Positions 18,420 to 27,406 of a stretch of 64,000 bases of DNA are shown in pieces. The number at the start of each line of letters is the position of its first letter. Position 1 is the first letter of the stretch. The notes under the pieces were generated by a model. That model had not been told where the DNA came from and did no database searches. It saw only the letters and a program-made list of their open reading frames with translations. Origin of the DNA: JACVRN01 sp036403815 (GTDB lineage: Bacteria; Acidobacteriota; Blastocatellia; Pyrinomonadales; Pyrinomonadaceae); the NCBI GenBank assembly GCA_036403815.1, contig DASWQH010000036.1:372001-436000 (forward strand), in the 5' to 3' direction. The position numbers and the translations under genes were made by a program.

Positions 18420-18922
18420 CTCTTGACGCCGGATGTCTGGCAGGCGCGCACGACCGCGTCGAAAATCTTCATGTAGCCGGTACAGCGGCACAGGTTGCCA
18501 GCCAGCCCTGTGCGTATATCTGCTTCGGTCGGCTCTGAATTTCTTTCCAACAAATTGACGGCGGCCATGACCATGCCGGGCGTGCAGATGCCGCACTGCG
18601 CGCCGCCGCACTCAATGAAGGCTTCCTGAACCGAGTTTAACTGCTCATCGCTTGCGATGCCTTCTATCGTTACTAGCTTTGCGCCCTCGGCCTGCGCGAC
18701 CGGCACAAGGCAACTGTTGACAATCTTCCCGTTGATGAAGACGGAGCAAGCGCCGCACTCTCCTTCGCCGCAGCCCTCCTTCGTACCCGTCAGCTTCAAC
18801 TCTTCGCGCAGCACGTCCAGAAGCCGCGCCATAGGAAAACCCTGAAGCGTAGCCTCTCGGCCATTCACCGTGCAGCGTACAGTAATCTTTCCGCCCAGCT
18901 CTTTATTAATAGCTTCAGGCAT
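18416..18922 (-). CDS. Xanthine dehydrogenase, 2Fe-2S subunit (CoxS-like)
   Basis: 168 residues from the ATG at 18922 (AGAGGTG site just upstream; an in-frame GTG lies two codons earlier). Four Cys for the plant-type cluster are in CGEGECGACSVFINGKIVNSC, and four for the second cluster are in CGGAQCGICTPGM and CRCTGY. This is the complete two-cluster set of molybdenum hydroxylase small subunits. It overlaps the large subunit gene by 8 nt and the FAD subunit gene by 4 nt, so the three are translationally coupled and should be made in fixed ratio. Confidence 0.95.
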   Translation of the reverse strand: MPEAINKELGGKITVRCTVNGREATLQGFPMARLLDVLREELKLTGTKEGCGEGECGACSVFINGKIVNSCLVPVAQAEGAKLVTIEGIASDEQLNSVQEAFIECGGAQCGICTPGMVMAAVNLLERNSEPTEADIRTGLAGNLCRCTGYMKIFDAVVRACQTSGVKR

Positions 18923-21143
18923 GCTCACCTCTGAAAGCTTCCATAAGTTGTTCGGGCATGAGCGGAATGTGGTTGATGCTTAAACCCGTAGCATTCTCTA
19001 TGGCGTTCAGGATAGCGGGCGCTGCGCCGTCCATGGGCAGCTCGCCTATGCCTTTGGCTCCACCGGGGCCATGCGGGTACGGCATCTCTTCAAAGTGTAC
19101 GCGAATGGGCGGGATGTCTGCCGTGGTCGGGATGATGTAGTTGGTCATCTGATTATTAATCATGCGGCCACCGCTCCACACAACGTTTTCAAAGAGCGTG
19201 TAGCCTATGCCCTGCGCCACGCCGCCTTCTATCTGGCCTGCGGCCATAACGGGATTGATAACTCGGCCTACCTCCTGCACCGCCACGAAATCTTCTACGC
19301 GCGCTTCATAGGTCAGGGTATCAAACGAGACTTCGGCCACATAGACCGCCCAGGCGTAAGTGCCGTACGCGTCGCCGCGATACGTCTCGTCGTCCCAGTT
19401 GATTTCCGCGGGCTGCTTGTACTGTGTGAAAGTTTTAAGCTGGCCGTACTTCGCCAGATATTCCTTACACGCGCGCGAGAAGTCTTCAGGTGTGTAAGAC
19501 TCTTCGAGGAGCTTGCTATTGAAGAGCGTCTGGCGGAGGCTGAGCGAAGCCGTTTCGACCAGCTTGCCTACGATCATAGTCGTGCGCGAAGCGACCGTCG
19601 GGCCGCTATTGGGAACGTTCGCAGTGTCGGGCTGCGCGACTTCTACCTGCTCGAAGTCCAGCCCAAGTGCTTCGGCTGCTATCTGCGCGAAGATGGTGTT
19701 TGTGCCCTGGCCTATCTCCGTATTGGCTGCGAGTATTCGCACGCGGCCTTCGGGGGTCGCTTCTGCGCCGACGATTGATTGAAGATACTTCTCGCCGGAA
19801 CCGGTGAAGCCCGCGCCGTGCATGAAGGAAGCGAAGCCCAGCCCGCGCTTCACGCGTGTACCTTCATTCTCATGTACGAATCGCTCCTGTTTGCGACGGT
19901 AATCGCTTAACTCAAAGGCTCGCTCCATGAGCCGGTTCATATCCACATGCTCGTGTATCACCTGGCTGGTCGCAGTAGTTTCTCCTTCGTGTATAAAATT
20001 GCGGCGGCGAAACTCTTCCGGCGAGAGACCGAGTGTGTGCGCGACTTTGTTCAGGTGTCGCTCAAGCGCGAAGATGCTTTGCGGCGCGCCGAAGCCGCGA
20101 AAAGCTCCGTGCGGCGGCACATTGGTCGCAACCGCCTTGCTTCGTATACGAACGTTCGGGCAAAGGTAAGGCCCTGCGGCGTGAATTGTGCCGCGCGAGA
20201 GAACGACCGCAGAAAGTGTCGCGTATGCTCCGCCGTCAACTACGAAATCAATCTCCATGCCCAGCAGCTTTCCGTCGCGCGTGACGGCTGTGCGGTGAAG
20301 CGTGCGCGACGGGTGGCGCTTGGTTGTAGCCGCCATGTCTTCGGCGCGGTCGTAGATAATCTTGACGGGCTTGCCTGATTTCCATGACAGCAGCGCCGCA
20401 TGACCCGCTATCATGGAAGGGTACTCTTCTTTGCCGCCGAAGCCTCCGCCGGTCTCTGTCTGCACGACGCGAATCTTATCCTCCGGCAGATTGAAGAGCT
20501 TGATGAGCGCCTTGTGAACATAGTAGGGACATTGCATAGACCCCCAGACGGTCACGCCCTCATCCGGGTTAGCGACGGCAATCACGCCGTTGGTCTCTAT
20601 GTAAAGCTGCTCCTGCGCGCCCGTGCGGTATTCTCCCTCGACTATGAAATCCGCCTGCTCCAAAGCTTCATCCATGTTGCCCTTTTCTACCAGGAAAGAT
20701 TTGAAGACGTTGTCTTCGCCCCAGATGATTTCGGTCTTTGCCAGCGATTCGTCCAGAGTGAACACTGGCTCCAGCGGCTCTATATCGAGATGGACGCTGC
20801 GTCGTGCTTCTTCCAGCAGATACCTATCCGGGTGCGCGATAAGTACTACAGCCTCTTCCGCGTGATTGACTACTTCGTCGGCCAGATACGGCTGGTCGTT
20901 GAGGATGAGCGCGACGTAGTTAGAGCCGGGAATGTCGCGTGCGGTCACGATGGTGAACTCGTCCCAGGGAATTTGAGGATCGAATTTGATTTCGCGTATG
21001 CGCCCGCGCGGGACGGGGCTGCGCACGGTCGCTCCGTAGAGCAGGCCGGGCATAGTGATGTCGTCAATATAACGCGCCCGTCCAGTCACTTTCTCGCGCC
21101 CCTCTTTGCGCGGCACAGGCTTGCCTATGAATTTATTCTGCAT
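18915..21143 (-). CDS. Xanthine dehydrogenase, molybdopterin-binding large subunit
   Basis: 742 residues. This subunit carries the Mo-pterin site where xanthine (or hypoxanthine) is hydroxylated. Landmarks are the N-terminal GKPVPRKEGREKVTGRARYIDDI, the pterin loop TETGGGFGGKEEYPS, AFRGFGAPQ, and near the end GGAKGIGELPMDGAAPAI, whose Glu is the catalytic base. Substrate specificity within this family cannot be fixed from sequence alone; the link to the urate pathway is the reason to call it xanthine dehydrogenase. First subunit gene of the operon, preceded by a small secreted-protein gene 17 nt upstream. Confidence 0.9.
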   Translation of the reverse strand: MQNKFIGKPVPRKEGREKVTGRARYIDDITMPGLLYGATVRSPVPRGRIREIKFDPQIPWDEFTIVTARDIPGSNYVALILNDQPYLADEVVNHAEEAVVLIAHPDRYLLEEARRSVHLDIEPLEPVFTLDESLAKTEIIWGEDNVFKSFLVEKGNMDEALEQADFIVEGEYRTGAQEQLYIETNGVIAVANPDEGVTVWGSMQCPYYVHKALIKLFNLPEDKIRVVQTETGGGFGGKEEYPSMIAGHAALLSWKSGKPVKIIYDRAEDMAATTKRHPSRTLHRTAVTRDGKLLGMEIDFVVDGGAYATLSAVVLSRGTIHAAGPYLCPNVRIRSKAVATNVPPHGAFRGFGAPQSIFALERHLNKVAHTLGLSPEEFRRRNFIHEGETTATSQVIHEHVDMNRLMERAFELSDYRRKQERFVHENEGTRVKRGLGFASFMHGAGFTGSGEKYLQSIVGAEATPEGRVRILAANTEIGQGTNTIFAQIAAEALGLDFEQVEVAQPDTANVPNSGPTVASRTTMIVGKLVETASLSLRQTLFNSKLLEESYTPEDFSRACKEYLAKYGQLKTFTQYKQPAEINWDDETYRGDAYGTYAWAVYVAEVSFDTLTYEARVEDFVAVQEVGRVINPVMAAGQIEGGVAQGIGYTLFENVVWSGGRMINNQMTNYIIPTTADIPPIRVHFEEMPYPHGPGGAKGIGELPMDGAAPAILNAIENATGLSINHIPLMPEQLMEAFRGEHA

Positions 21144-21160
21144 GGATAGCTTTCCATCTC

Positions 21161-21667
21161 TCAGGCTGTGAAAGATTTAGCGATGTGTGCTGTTATGGGG
21201 TCGTAGAAACTTTTCTCGGATTCGTCGTACTCTATGATGAAAGTCTTAAAAGCGCCGCCGGTGTAGATGGTCTTACGGTAAAAGATTTTTTCGTTCCCGC
21301 TACCGGAGAGGACGAACCAGTTGTCCTTCAGCTTCTTCAAGGCGACGACGCGCCCCGTGTCGACTTCGCCCTTGAGAGCATCTTCATACTCATGCTGTAG
21401 CGTATCCGTATCGAGCGCATATCTTCCAAAAACCATCATCTTTGCATGCCCGTCGCGGGAGAGAAACTGTCGGCCATCCCTGTTGTCTGCCTCGCGCTGC
21501 GGAATCAAAATCCCGGCAGGATACTCAATCGAGTACAGGAATCGCGCGTTTGCATAACTGTTGTAGAAGATGCGTTCTTTCTTATTAGAAGTTTTCTGGC
21601 CGACGCTTGATCCATAAAATCCGAGCAAGAAAAGGATTAAGAAGGCTGAAAGGGTAAGCTTTTTCAT
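21161..21667 (-). CDS. Small secreted protein of unknown function
   Basis: 168 residues with a signal peptide at 1-23 (MKKLTLSAFLILFLLGFYGS, cleaved near SVGQ). The mature part is beta-rich with repeated aromatic strands and no recognised domain; it somewhat resembles short PsbP/SRPBCC-like periplasmic proteins, but I cannot assign a family. AGGAAAGG precedes the ATG. It ends 17 nt before the xanthine dehydrogenase large subunit on the same strand, so it could be in that operon; a functional tie is unproven. Confidence 0.6.
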   Translation of the reverse strand: MKKLTLSAFLILFLLGFYGSSVGQKTSNKKERIFYNSYANARFLYSIEYPAGILIPQREADNRDGRQFLSRDGHAKMMVFGRYALDTDTLQHEYEDALKGEVDTGRVVALKKLKDNWFVLSGSGNEKIFYRKTIYTGGAFKTFIIEYDESEKSFYDPITAHIAKSFTA

Positions 21668-21837
21668 AGACCTTTCCTCAAAAGGAGAAGAGTTCTCTTA
21701 CAGCTTATAAATTGATTTGGCCTGCTAAAGCAAGAATAAGAATTGCCCTGTTGTCGTTCATGCGATGCGCAAGGGGGACGTGAGCTGAAGCATCACGTCT
21801 CCCTTCGAGCTTCATCGTTTATGCGCTCTTGAACAAA

Positions 21838-23493
21838 TTACTCAAAGATGCGATCAACGGGTACGACTACCACAGCTTCCGGCTTAACATTGATCTTGTA
21901 AGCCTCTATCAGCTTATCCTCATCCGTAATCTCCTTTGCGGGGGGCGAGACATAAGAGACTGGCGAAGGCTTATTATTCGTGATTGCGTCGCGCAGGGCG
22001 TCTGCATCCTTCGTGATAAGGACGACGCGCATCCTGTCCGAACGCAAATACTGACGAAGAGCGCGATTGACATCGTCGAGCGTCAGCTTTGCCAACTGGT
22101 CGCGCATGTGCTGGTTGAAATCCGGGATGCCGTAATAGCGGCTGTCCAGAGCGTAGCCCAGCCGAGCGCTCTGCGTCTGCGTCAGAATGTTCGCGTACTT
22201 GGTGAGGAACTCGCGCGTGGTCTCGAATGCTTCGCTGGACATGCCGTCACGCACGAGCCTGTCATATTCGTAGAGCGCCGCGCGCAGTGCGAACATGCCG
22301 TTCTTAGGCTCAACGGGGCGAATCCAGATTTGGAAAATCTGTTGTTGGCGCGCAAGGTTCGGGTCAGGCTCGAACTGGAACATACCGCGCGGGAAGTATT
22401 CAATGTAAGCGTAGTCGCCGTAGTTGAGGCCGCGTATCTCGCGCAGGCGTTGATATAGATAGCTGTTGGAAGAGCGATGCTGGCCGAAGTAGGATGCGAC
22501 GACCGCGAGCGCTGCAAAGTCCTTATCGGCGCGCGTGACCGGAATGGGAAACCCCAGCGAGATAGCGGTCGAGCGTGTATCGCGCTGAATAATCTCTATC
22601 TTCATGCCGTCGTCAAGCTTCGGCGCGTCTAGCTTCACTCTATCCGACTTGCCGAGGGTAAGCTTGGCGAAGTCCGCAGATACTTTCTGCGGGAAGCTTT
22701 CTGGATAACCCCCTGCCAGACCTACGACCAGATTGGCCTGCGTGTAATGCTGCTTATAAAAATCCTGCACGTCCGCAAGCGTCAGGCGTTCAAGCGCGCC
22801 GACCGCTCCCATGTTGTGATGGCCGTACGGATGATTACCGTAAATCATGTTGTAAAGAGCTTCCTTGCCAAGCTCTTCGTCGTTGCCGTTGCGCAGGGTG
22901 AGCTTCAGAAAGCTCAGCGCATCAGTCTTGAGACGCGTGAAGTCTTCCTGACGAAAGCCTGGGTCGAGCAGCATCTCACGTATGAGCGCGTAATGCCTGT
23001 CCAGATTGTCTGCGTGCGTGGTGACGTTGAAGACCGTCATCTCTTTATCAATCTGCCAGCCCAGCGGCGCGCTCAAGCCCATAGGGTAGACCGCTTCGAC
23101 GATTTTTTCGTAAGGAAGGGCGCGCGTTCCGCCCTGCGCGAGCATCGCTGCGGTCAAAGCCGCAACGCCCTCTTTGCCCTTCGGATCGGATGCAGAGCCG
23201 GTCATGAAAAGGATGCGAAAGGTGACGAGCGGCGACTTGTTCGGCTGAAGCACTGTCGCAATCGGAGGAGCTTTCGCCGCACTGGCTACAATCGCTTGAT
23301 TGCCGGTTTGAGACATGACGGTCACAGAGCTTAAAAAGATGAGCGCCAGAGAAAGTGCGCGCTTCAGAATTGTAGGGGCGAGGGACAAGTCCTCTGCCCG
23401 CTTCGCTGAACTCATGGATTGAAAAACACGGGCAGAGGACTTGCCCCTCGCCCCTACAAGCATGTTCGAGAGATGACGCCTGAAGGCTGACAT
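21838..23493 (-). CDS. M16 peptidase-like protein, non-catalytic partner with hairpin insert
   Basis: 551 residues. M16 family two-domain fold (GKEGVAALTAAMLAQGG, HPYGHHNMGAVG, YLYQRLREIRGLNYG), but the zinc motif HxxEH is absent at its usual place, so it should be the inactive, substrate-binding partner of the catalytic gene just upstream, as in heterodimeric M16B enzymes. The start overlaps the upstream stop (TAATG). Residues about 12-42 are encoded by a 90-bp palindrome (23370-23459), inserted in frame ahead of the hydrophobic signal segment ALSLALIFLSSVTVMSQ. Periplasmic or membrane-attached location inferred. Confidence 0.85.
   Translation of the reverse strand: MSAFRRHLSNMLVGARGKSSARVFQSMSSAKRAEDLSLAPTILKRALSLALIFLSSVTVMSQTGNQAIVASAAKAPPIATVLQPNKSPLVTFRILFMTGSASDPKGKEGVAALTAAMLAQGGTRALPYEKIVEAVYPMGLSAPLGWQIDKEMTVFNVTTHADNLDRHYALIREMLLDPGFRQEDFTRLKTDALSFLKLTLRNGNDEELGKEALYNMIYGNHPYGHHNMGAVGALERLTLADVQDFYKQHYTQANLVVGLAGGYPESFPQKVSADFAKLTLGKSDRVKLDAPKLDDGMKIEIIQRDTRSTAISLGFPIPVTRADKDFAALAVVASYFGQHRSSNSYLYQRLREIRGLNYGDYAYIEYFPRGMFQFEPDPNLARQQQIFQIWIRPVEPKNGMFALRAALYEYDRLVRDGMSSEAFETTREFLTKYANILTQTQSARLGYALDSRYYGIPDFNQHMRDQLAKLTLDDVNRALRQYLRSDRMRVVLITKDADALRDAITNNKPSPVSYVSPPAKEITDEDKLIEAYKINVKPEAVVVVPVDRIFE
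23370..23459. repeat. 31-bp-arm palindrome inside the M16 coding region
   Basis: Arms 23370-23400 and 23429-23459 match at 30 of 31 positions, with a 28-nt loop. Arm core GTAGGGGCGAGGG, then CAAGTCCTCTGCCCG. The element has no stop codon in the reading frame of the gene and ends before the signal-peptide hydrophobic core. No sequence shared with the other hairpins was noticed, but size and layout are alike. Confidence 0.9.
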
Positions 23494-24839
23494 TATTTTT
23501 GCCCTCCCTTTTTCTGAGTGAGCGTGACGGTGGTGCGATTGCGCTCTACGAAGTAGCGCGCGGCAGCGGCACGTATGTCAGCCGGAGTAATCGAATCGTA
23601 AAGGTTAAAGAGCTTGTTGATTGTCTCAGGCGTGCGTTTCAGGGCAACGTAAGGCGAGATCGCGCGCGCTATGGCCTGCGACGAGTTCATAGAAAGCGCC
23701 GTCCCGTAACGCACACGCGAGCGCGTCGCGTCCAGCTTATCCTGCGGCACAGTCTCGGTCGTGTAACGCTTGAAGGTCGCAAGGATTTGGTCGCGCACGT
23801 AGTCCATATCCTTTGCGTCTTTGACGCGTGCCGTGATGGCGAACAACTCCGGGTCAATCTGATTGTCGAAGGATACATCCCACTCATCCACCTTCTGCTC
23901 TTTGAGCACGAGGCGCTGGTAGAGGTCGGAGTTTTCGCCGAATGCTATCGAAGCCAGAATGTCCAGCGCCGCCTTGTCCTTGCTCTCGTCCGAATACGCA
24001 GGGCCGCGAAAAGCTACTGCAAGATAAGGATTCGTAGTGGAAGGCCAATCGATGTGCGCCGTGCGTGCTTCCGTCTGCTCAGGCTCCGTTGGAATCTGCG
24101 GGACATAGCTGCCGCGCTTCCAGTCACCGAAATATTTTTTAGTTAAAGCCAGAGCACCCGCTTGCGTCACATCGCCGACCACCACGATGGTCGTGTATTC
24201 GGGACGATAGTATCGTTTGTAGAATTCCAGACTGTATTGATACTGGTTGGGCATGTCCTCTATGTCCTGTATGAAGCCCATAGTCGTATGGCTGTAGGTG
24301 TGCTTCTTGTAGGCGGTCGCGCGCATCACCTCGTAGAGCTTGCTGGTCGGGCTGGCGCTGTTCTTGTTGTACTCGCCCAGCACGGCGCGCGTCTCTGTCT
24401 TGTAAGCATCCTCTGTATACTTGAGACGCTGAAAAGCGTCTGCCTGAAGCTGCATCACCTTGTCCAAATCTTCTTTGGAAAAGATGTCGTAGTAGACGGT
24501 CTTATCGTCCCATGTGGAAGCATTGTCCGATGCCCCTGCACGCTTCAGGATTTCATTGCGCTGTGCGGGCGTGAAATTCTCGCTCCCGCGAAACATCAGG
24601 TGCTCGAAGAGATGCGCATAGCCGCTCTTGCCCGCCTCGACTTCGTTGCGCGAGCCTGTCTGCACGACGATGTAGAGCGCTACCAGATTAGGATAATCGG
24701 TCGGGATGGTGACGAGCCGCAGGCCGTTCGGCAGATCGTCAATCGTGTAATTATAAGGAAAAATCTTCCGCTCCTTTGCCTGCGCCATGATTGACAGCGG
24801 CATGCACAGCAGAAGCAGTAAGAGAATGAAGAGCTTCAT
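23493..24839 (-). CDS. M16 family zinc metallopeptidase, catalytic partner
   Basis: 448 residues with a signal peptide at 1-19 (ending LSIMAQA). The inverted zinc-binding motif HLFEH is present in GYAHLFEHLMFRGSE, with a downstream Glu in the ETRAVLGEYNKN segment as third ligand candidate. It is processed as a typical M16B-like peptidase that degrades short peptides or transit sequences in the periplasm. Its stop overlaps the start of the HxxEH-less partner, so the two products should form a heterodimer. Confidence 0.9.
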   Translation of the reverse strand: MKLFILLLLLLCMPLSIMAQAKERKIFPYNYTIDDLPNGLRLVTIPTDYPNLVALYIVVQTGSRNEVEAGKSGYAHLFEHLMFRGSENFTPAQRNEILKRAGASDNASTWDDKTVYYDIFSKEDLDKVMQLQADAFQRLKYTEDAYKTETRAVLGEYNKNSASPTSKLYEVMRATAYKKHTYSHTTMGFIQDIEDMPNQYQYSLEFYKRYYRPEYTTIVVVGDVTQAGALALTKKYFGDWKRGSYVPQIPTEPEQTEARTAHIDWPSTTNPYLAVAFRGPAYSDESKDKAALDILASIAFGENSDLYQRLVLKEQKVDEWDVSFDNQIDPELFAITARVKDAKDMDYVRDQILATFKRYTTETVPQDKLDATRSRVRYGTALSMNSSQAIARAISPYVALKRTPETINKLFNLYDSITPADIRAAAARYFVERNRTTVTLTQKKGGQK

Positions 24840-25232
24840 TTTCGTAGACTCCAGAATTTTATTAAGAGAAGAGTGTCAGAAAATAAGTATACACAAACTG
24901 CGGATGCTTGGCGACACAAGAGAAACAGGAGTAGCAGGTCAATTTAAACTATAGCGATTCTCATTTGAATATGACCAAAAACTTCACCGCAGAGACCGGA
25001 GAGGGACGCAGAGTGGGCGCAGAGAGTTGGTCAGTACCGCCTTCTTAAGCCGGGCGGGTGTTTGCGTTACCAAGACCCGCCCGGCTTAAGCAGGCGGTAC
25101 TGACAGGTGCGCTTCCTCCGCATCCTCTGCGTCTGCGGCGGTGAAGAGCAATTCACGTGACATTCAAGTTGAATCTCACACCCTACCGAAACAGAGAGGA
25201 AGTGTAGGGCGAAGCTTTAAGTTTTGATTCTT
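24840..25232. other. Intergenic region with nested hairpins
   Basis: 393 nt without a convincing gene. It holds an inner palindrome at 25030-25104 (30-bp arms, one mismatch) and an outer imperfect pair (CTTCACCGCAGAG near 24981 against CTCTGCGTCTGCGGCGGTGAAG ending near 25147). The right part, before the pncB stop, shows nothing further. Confidence 0.7.
25030..25104. repeat. 30-bp-arm palindrome (GTCAGTACCGCC type)
   Basis: Arms 25030-25059 and 25075-25104 pair at 29 of 30 positions around a 15-nt loop; arm text GTCAGTACCGCC and AAGCCGGGCGGGT. Same general build as the other intergenic palindromes but a different sequence. Confidence 0.9.
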
Positions 25233-26696
25233 TTATTTCATGGCATCGAGCATAAGCTCGCCGCCCAGAGCTTCAGGAATTTCAAGCACGTCCTGCCAGC
25301 CGGAATCGTCTGCGCGCATATGACGCGTCAAATCATCTCGGAGACTACGCAGCCGCTCGCTTAAACGCACCGGATAATTGTTGATGTCGGCGAAGCGCGC
25401 GCGTTGTTCTTCTACGAAGGCTTTCTGTTTGCTGATGGAGGGAATCGCCTCGTAGTAGCCGTTCTCCCAGAAGGGAAGCAGCAGGCGTTCGACCTTTACA
25501 GCTCCGGTAATCTCAATCTCTTCGTCGTCCAGCGCGATACAATCTCCTGCATAATTCCCTGCGGCATCCGTGCCGCGAAAGAGTTGCAGGCGTCCGGGCA
25601 GAGTGGATTTTTCCGGCGTGTTCGATGCCTTGAGCGTGGGTCGCCCGTCAATCATGCATTGCTTGAAGATGACGCCCGCAATGGAGCGCACTTCGCTGGA
25701 CAATTTCGTGCCGACGCCGAAGCCTGCGGCTTCAGGAAACTCTGCGACGATTCGCCTGAGCTTCTCTACATCCAGATCGCCCGTCAGAATAGGCATCAAG
25801 CCGTGCAGACCGTTGGCCTCGAAAAAGCTCAGGCACCATCGTCCCAACTTTGCCAGATCGCCCGAATCAACGCGAAAGCCCTTGAAGGCGCGCCGCCGCG
25901 CTTCCGTAGAAGTCGCGGCCATAGCCGCATGAACAGCGCCCATATGAACGTCAATCGTATCGAGCAGGAGCGTCGTGCCGTTCGGATTGGCGTCGAGCCA
26001 TCGCTCGAAGGCCACCTGCTCGAAATGCTTCGGCCTGCCCGTGCGCTCTTCCATCTCAGGCTCATACATGTACTCTATGTAAGCCTGTTGCCAGTAGTGA
26101 GCTTCCGTGCCGACCGCTGGAATGTCCAGGCGATGCGCCGCCTCCATGTTGGACGTATCGTTGAAGCCGCCTATGAAAGCGTAAGTCGCAACTTCCACAG
26201 CTCGCTCCACGTCGCCATCGCGCCTGAGAGAGAAGTCCGAAAGCCAGCGTGTCCCTGCGGCCATGCGCAACTGCATGGCTATGGCGGCGGTCGTCATCGG
26301 CAGATCAAAGGCGTGCTCGAACTTTATCTCCTGCGCCTGCGTCAGGCCGAACGCGCCCGTGATGTCCGCAAAGGGTTCGTTAGCGAAGATGATTGTGGCG
26401 GGACGCACAGCGCGCACAGCGCCGACGAAGAGCATGTCTTCGATGGCATCCGCAAAGAGCGTGAGGCCGCCACGATCCTGTTCCAGGAATCTCAGCCGAG
26501 GGCGATCAATCTGGCTGTCTATGAGAAAGCGCACCAGCCGCTCGTGCCCCAGGCAAGGCGCGAAGGGAAGCTTGCGCTGTGTGACATAGAAGCTGGACTC
26601 CGCTTCGCTCAAAGACTTGTCGCGTAGCCGCGTTACCTCCTTATAAGAGGCATCGCCCATCGCCGCATGATAGCGATCAATATTCAATGTGCCCAT
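25233..26696 (-). CDS. pncB: Nicotinate phosphoribosyltransferase
   Basis: 487 residues from the ATG at 26696 (MGTLNIDRYHAAMGD); the frame extends six codons further. It couples nicotinate and PRPP to nicotinate mononucleotide in NAD salvage. The family's PTEAHYW-like catalytic His is in VGTEAHYWQQAYIEYMYEP; GFRVDSGDL holds the phosphoribosyl-binding Asp/Ser; FGVGTKL is also present. Cytoplasmic. The nicotinamidase gene pncA lies 0.7 kb upstream on the same strand, so the two can work in sequence (nicotinamide to nicotinate to NaMN). Confidence 0.9.
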   Translation of the reverse strand: MGTLNIDRYHAAMGDASYKEVTRLRDKSLSEAESSFYVTQRKLPFAPCLGHERLVRFLIDSQIDRPRLRFLEQDRGGLTLFADAIEDMLFVGAVRAVRPATIIFANEPFADITGAFGLTQAQEIKFEHAFDLPMTTAAIAMQLRMAAGTRWLSDFSLRRDGDVERAVEVATYAFIGGFNDTSNMEAAHRLDIPAVGTEAHYWQQAYIEYMYEPEMEERTGRPKHFEQVAFERWLDANPNGTTLLLDTIDVHMGAVHAAMAATSTEARRRAFKGFRVDSGDLAKLGRWCLSFFEANGLHGLMPILTGDLDVEKLRRIVAEFPEAAGFGVGTKLSSEVRSIAGVIFKQCMIDGRPTLKASNTPEKSTLPGRLQLFRGTDAAGNYAGDCIALDDEEIEITGAVKVERLLLPFWENGYYEAIPSISKQKAFVEEQRARFADINNYPVRLSERLRSLRDDLTRHMRADDSGWQDVLEIPEALGGELMLDAMK

Positions 26697-26727
26697 GTCA
26701 ACAAATGATAGCATGAGCCAGAGAAGT

Positions 26728-26806
26728 AAAAGCCGTAAATCGTGAATCGTAAATAGAGAACGGCTTTTCTCTATTTACGATTCACGATTTACGATTTACG
26801 GCTTTT
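26728..26806. repeat. AT-rich palindrome between pncB and a hypothetical gene
   Basis: Left arm begins at 26728 (AAAAGCCGTAAATCGTGAATC) and pairs with the right arm ending at 26806 (GATTCACGATTTACG, later GGCTTTTA). Arms about 33-40 nt, loop about 6 nt, with one extra unit in the right arm. It sits just upstream of the pncB start, so it could influence pncB expression. Confidence 0.85.
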
Positions 26807-26816
26807 AATGCTTGCT

Positions 26817-27272
26817 TTACGACAGAGTGTTCTCGAATAAGGGCAGGTCAAGGTTGAGCAGGAATTGAAGCGACTGTTCCTCTACAGACCAGCCTTCTTC
26901 CGTGTAGTGTATGGGCAGGTCAATACAGGTGGTGTCGTAGTTCCCGTCGGCCCACATGCCGCGCTCTATCTCCTCGCAGCGTAGTCCCCAGAACTGTTTG
27001 TCCGAGTAAACGCTGCGCCAGTAAACACCGTACAGGACTTTGTAAGCTATTCCGCGAATCTGTATATAGAGGGAATAGCCCTGCAAGACCTTGTGGTCTA
27101 TCCTGCCTATAAGATCGAAGAGATGGCTTTCTTCGCACGCGCTGGGCGCAGTGATTTGAAGCTCATAAACATTGGAAGAGGCGTGCGCGAGGCGTGTCGA
27201 AAGAGCGGGCGGTCTGGTATCCAAAGCCCAGCCGGGATAGCCTGTCTCTTCCGAATGGCTCTTCGAGTCCAT
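26817..27272 (-). CDS. Hypothetical protein
   Basis: 151 residues, no signal peptide or membrane segment. The middle is beta-rich (GYSLYIQIRGIAYKVLYGVYWRSVYSD) and aromatic; the end is acidic (LDLPLFENTLS). No known family recognised. It lies between pncA and pncB on the same strand, but spacing on both sides is wide (about 120-130 nt), so co-transcription is uncertain. Coding bias resembles the neighbours. Confidence 0.6.
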   Translation of the reverse strand: MDSKSHSEETGYPGWALDTRPPALSTRLAHASSNVYELQITAPSACEESHLFDLIGRIDHKVLQGYSLYIQIRGIAYKVLYGVYWRSVYSDKQFWGLRCEEIERGMWADGNYDTTCIDLPIHYTEEGWSVEEQSLQFLLNLDLPLFENTLS

Positions 27273-27406
27273 CTAATCACACCTTCAGGGCAGAATAGAA
27301 ATACGAGGTGTTCGGAACATAAGACAAGTTCGAAAGCGAGTCAATAGTAATTCCGCAGGTGCCCGGCAAATTGTCCCGAAAAATTCGGAGTTAATTGCCG
27401 ACAGCT

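Noticed and set aside
20400..21149. 249-residue open frame opposite the xanthine dehydrogenase large subunit
   Set aside because: Antisense shadow of a clear molybdenum hydroxylase gene; no domain.
25404..26627. 407-residue open frame on the plus strand opposite pncB
   Set aside because: Lies fully antisense to a well-supported pncB; composition (His/Arg/Ala-rich) is typical of a high-GC shadow frame.
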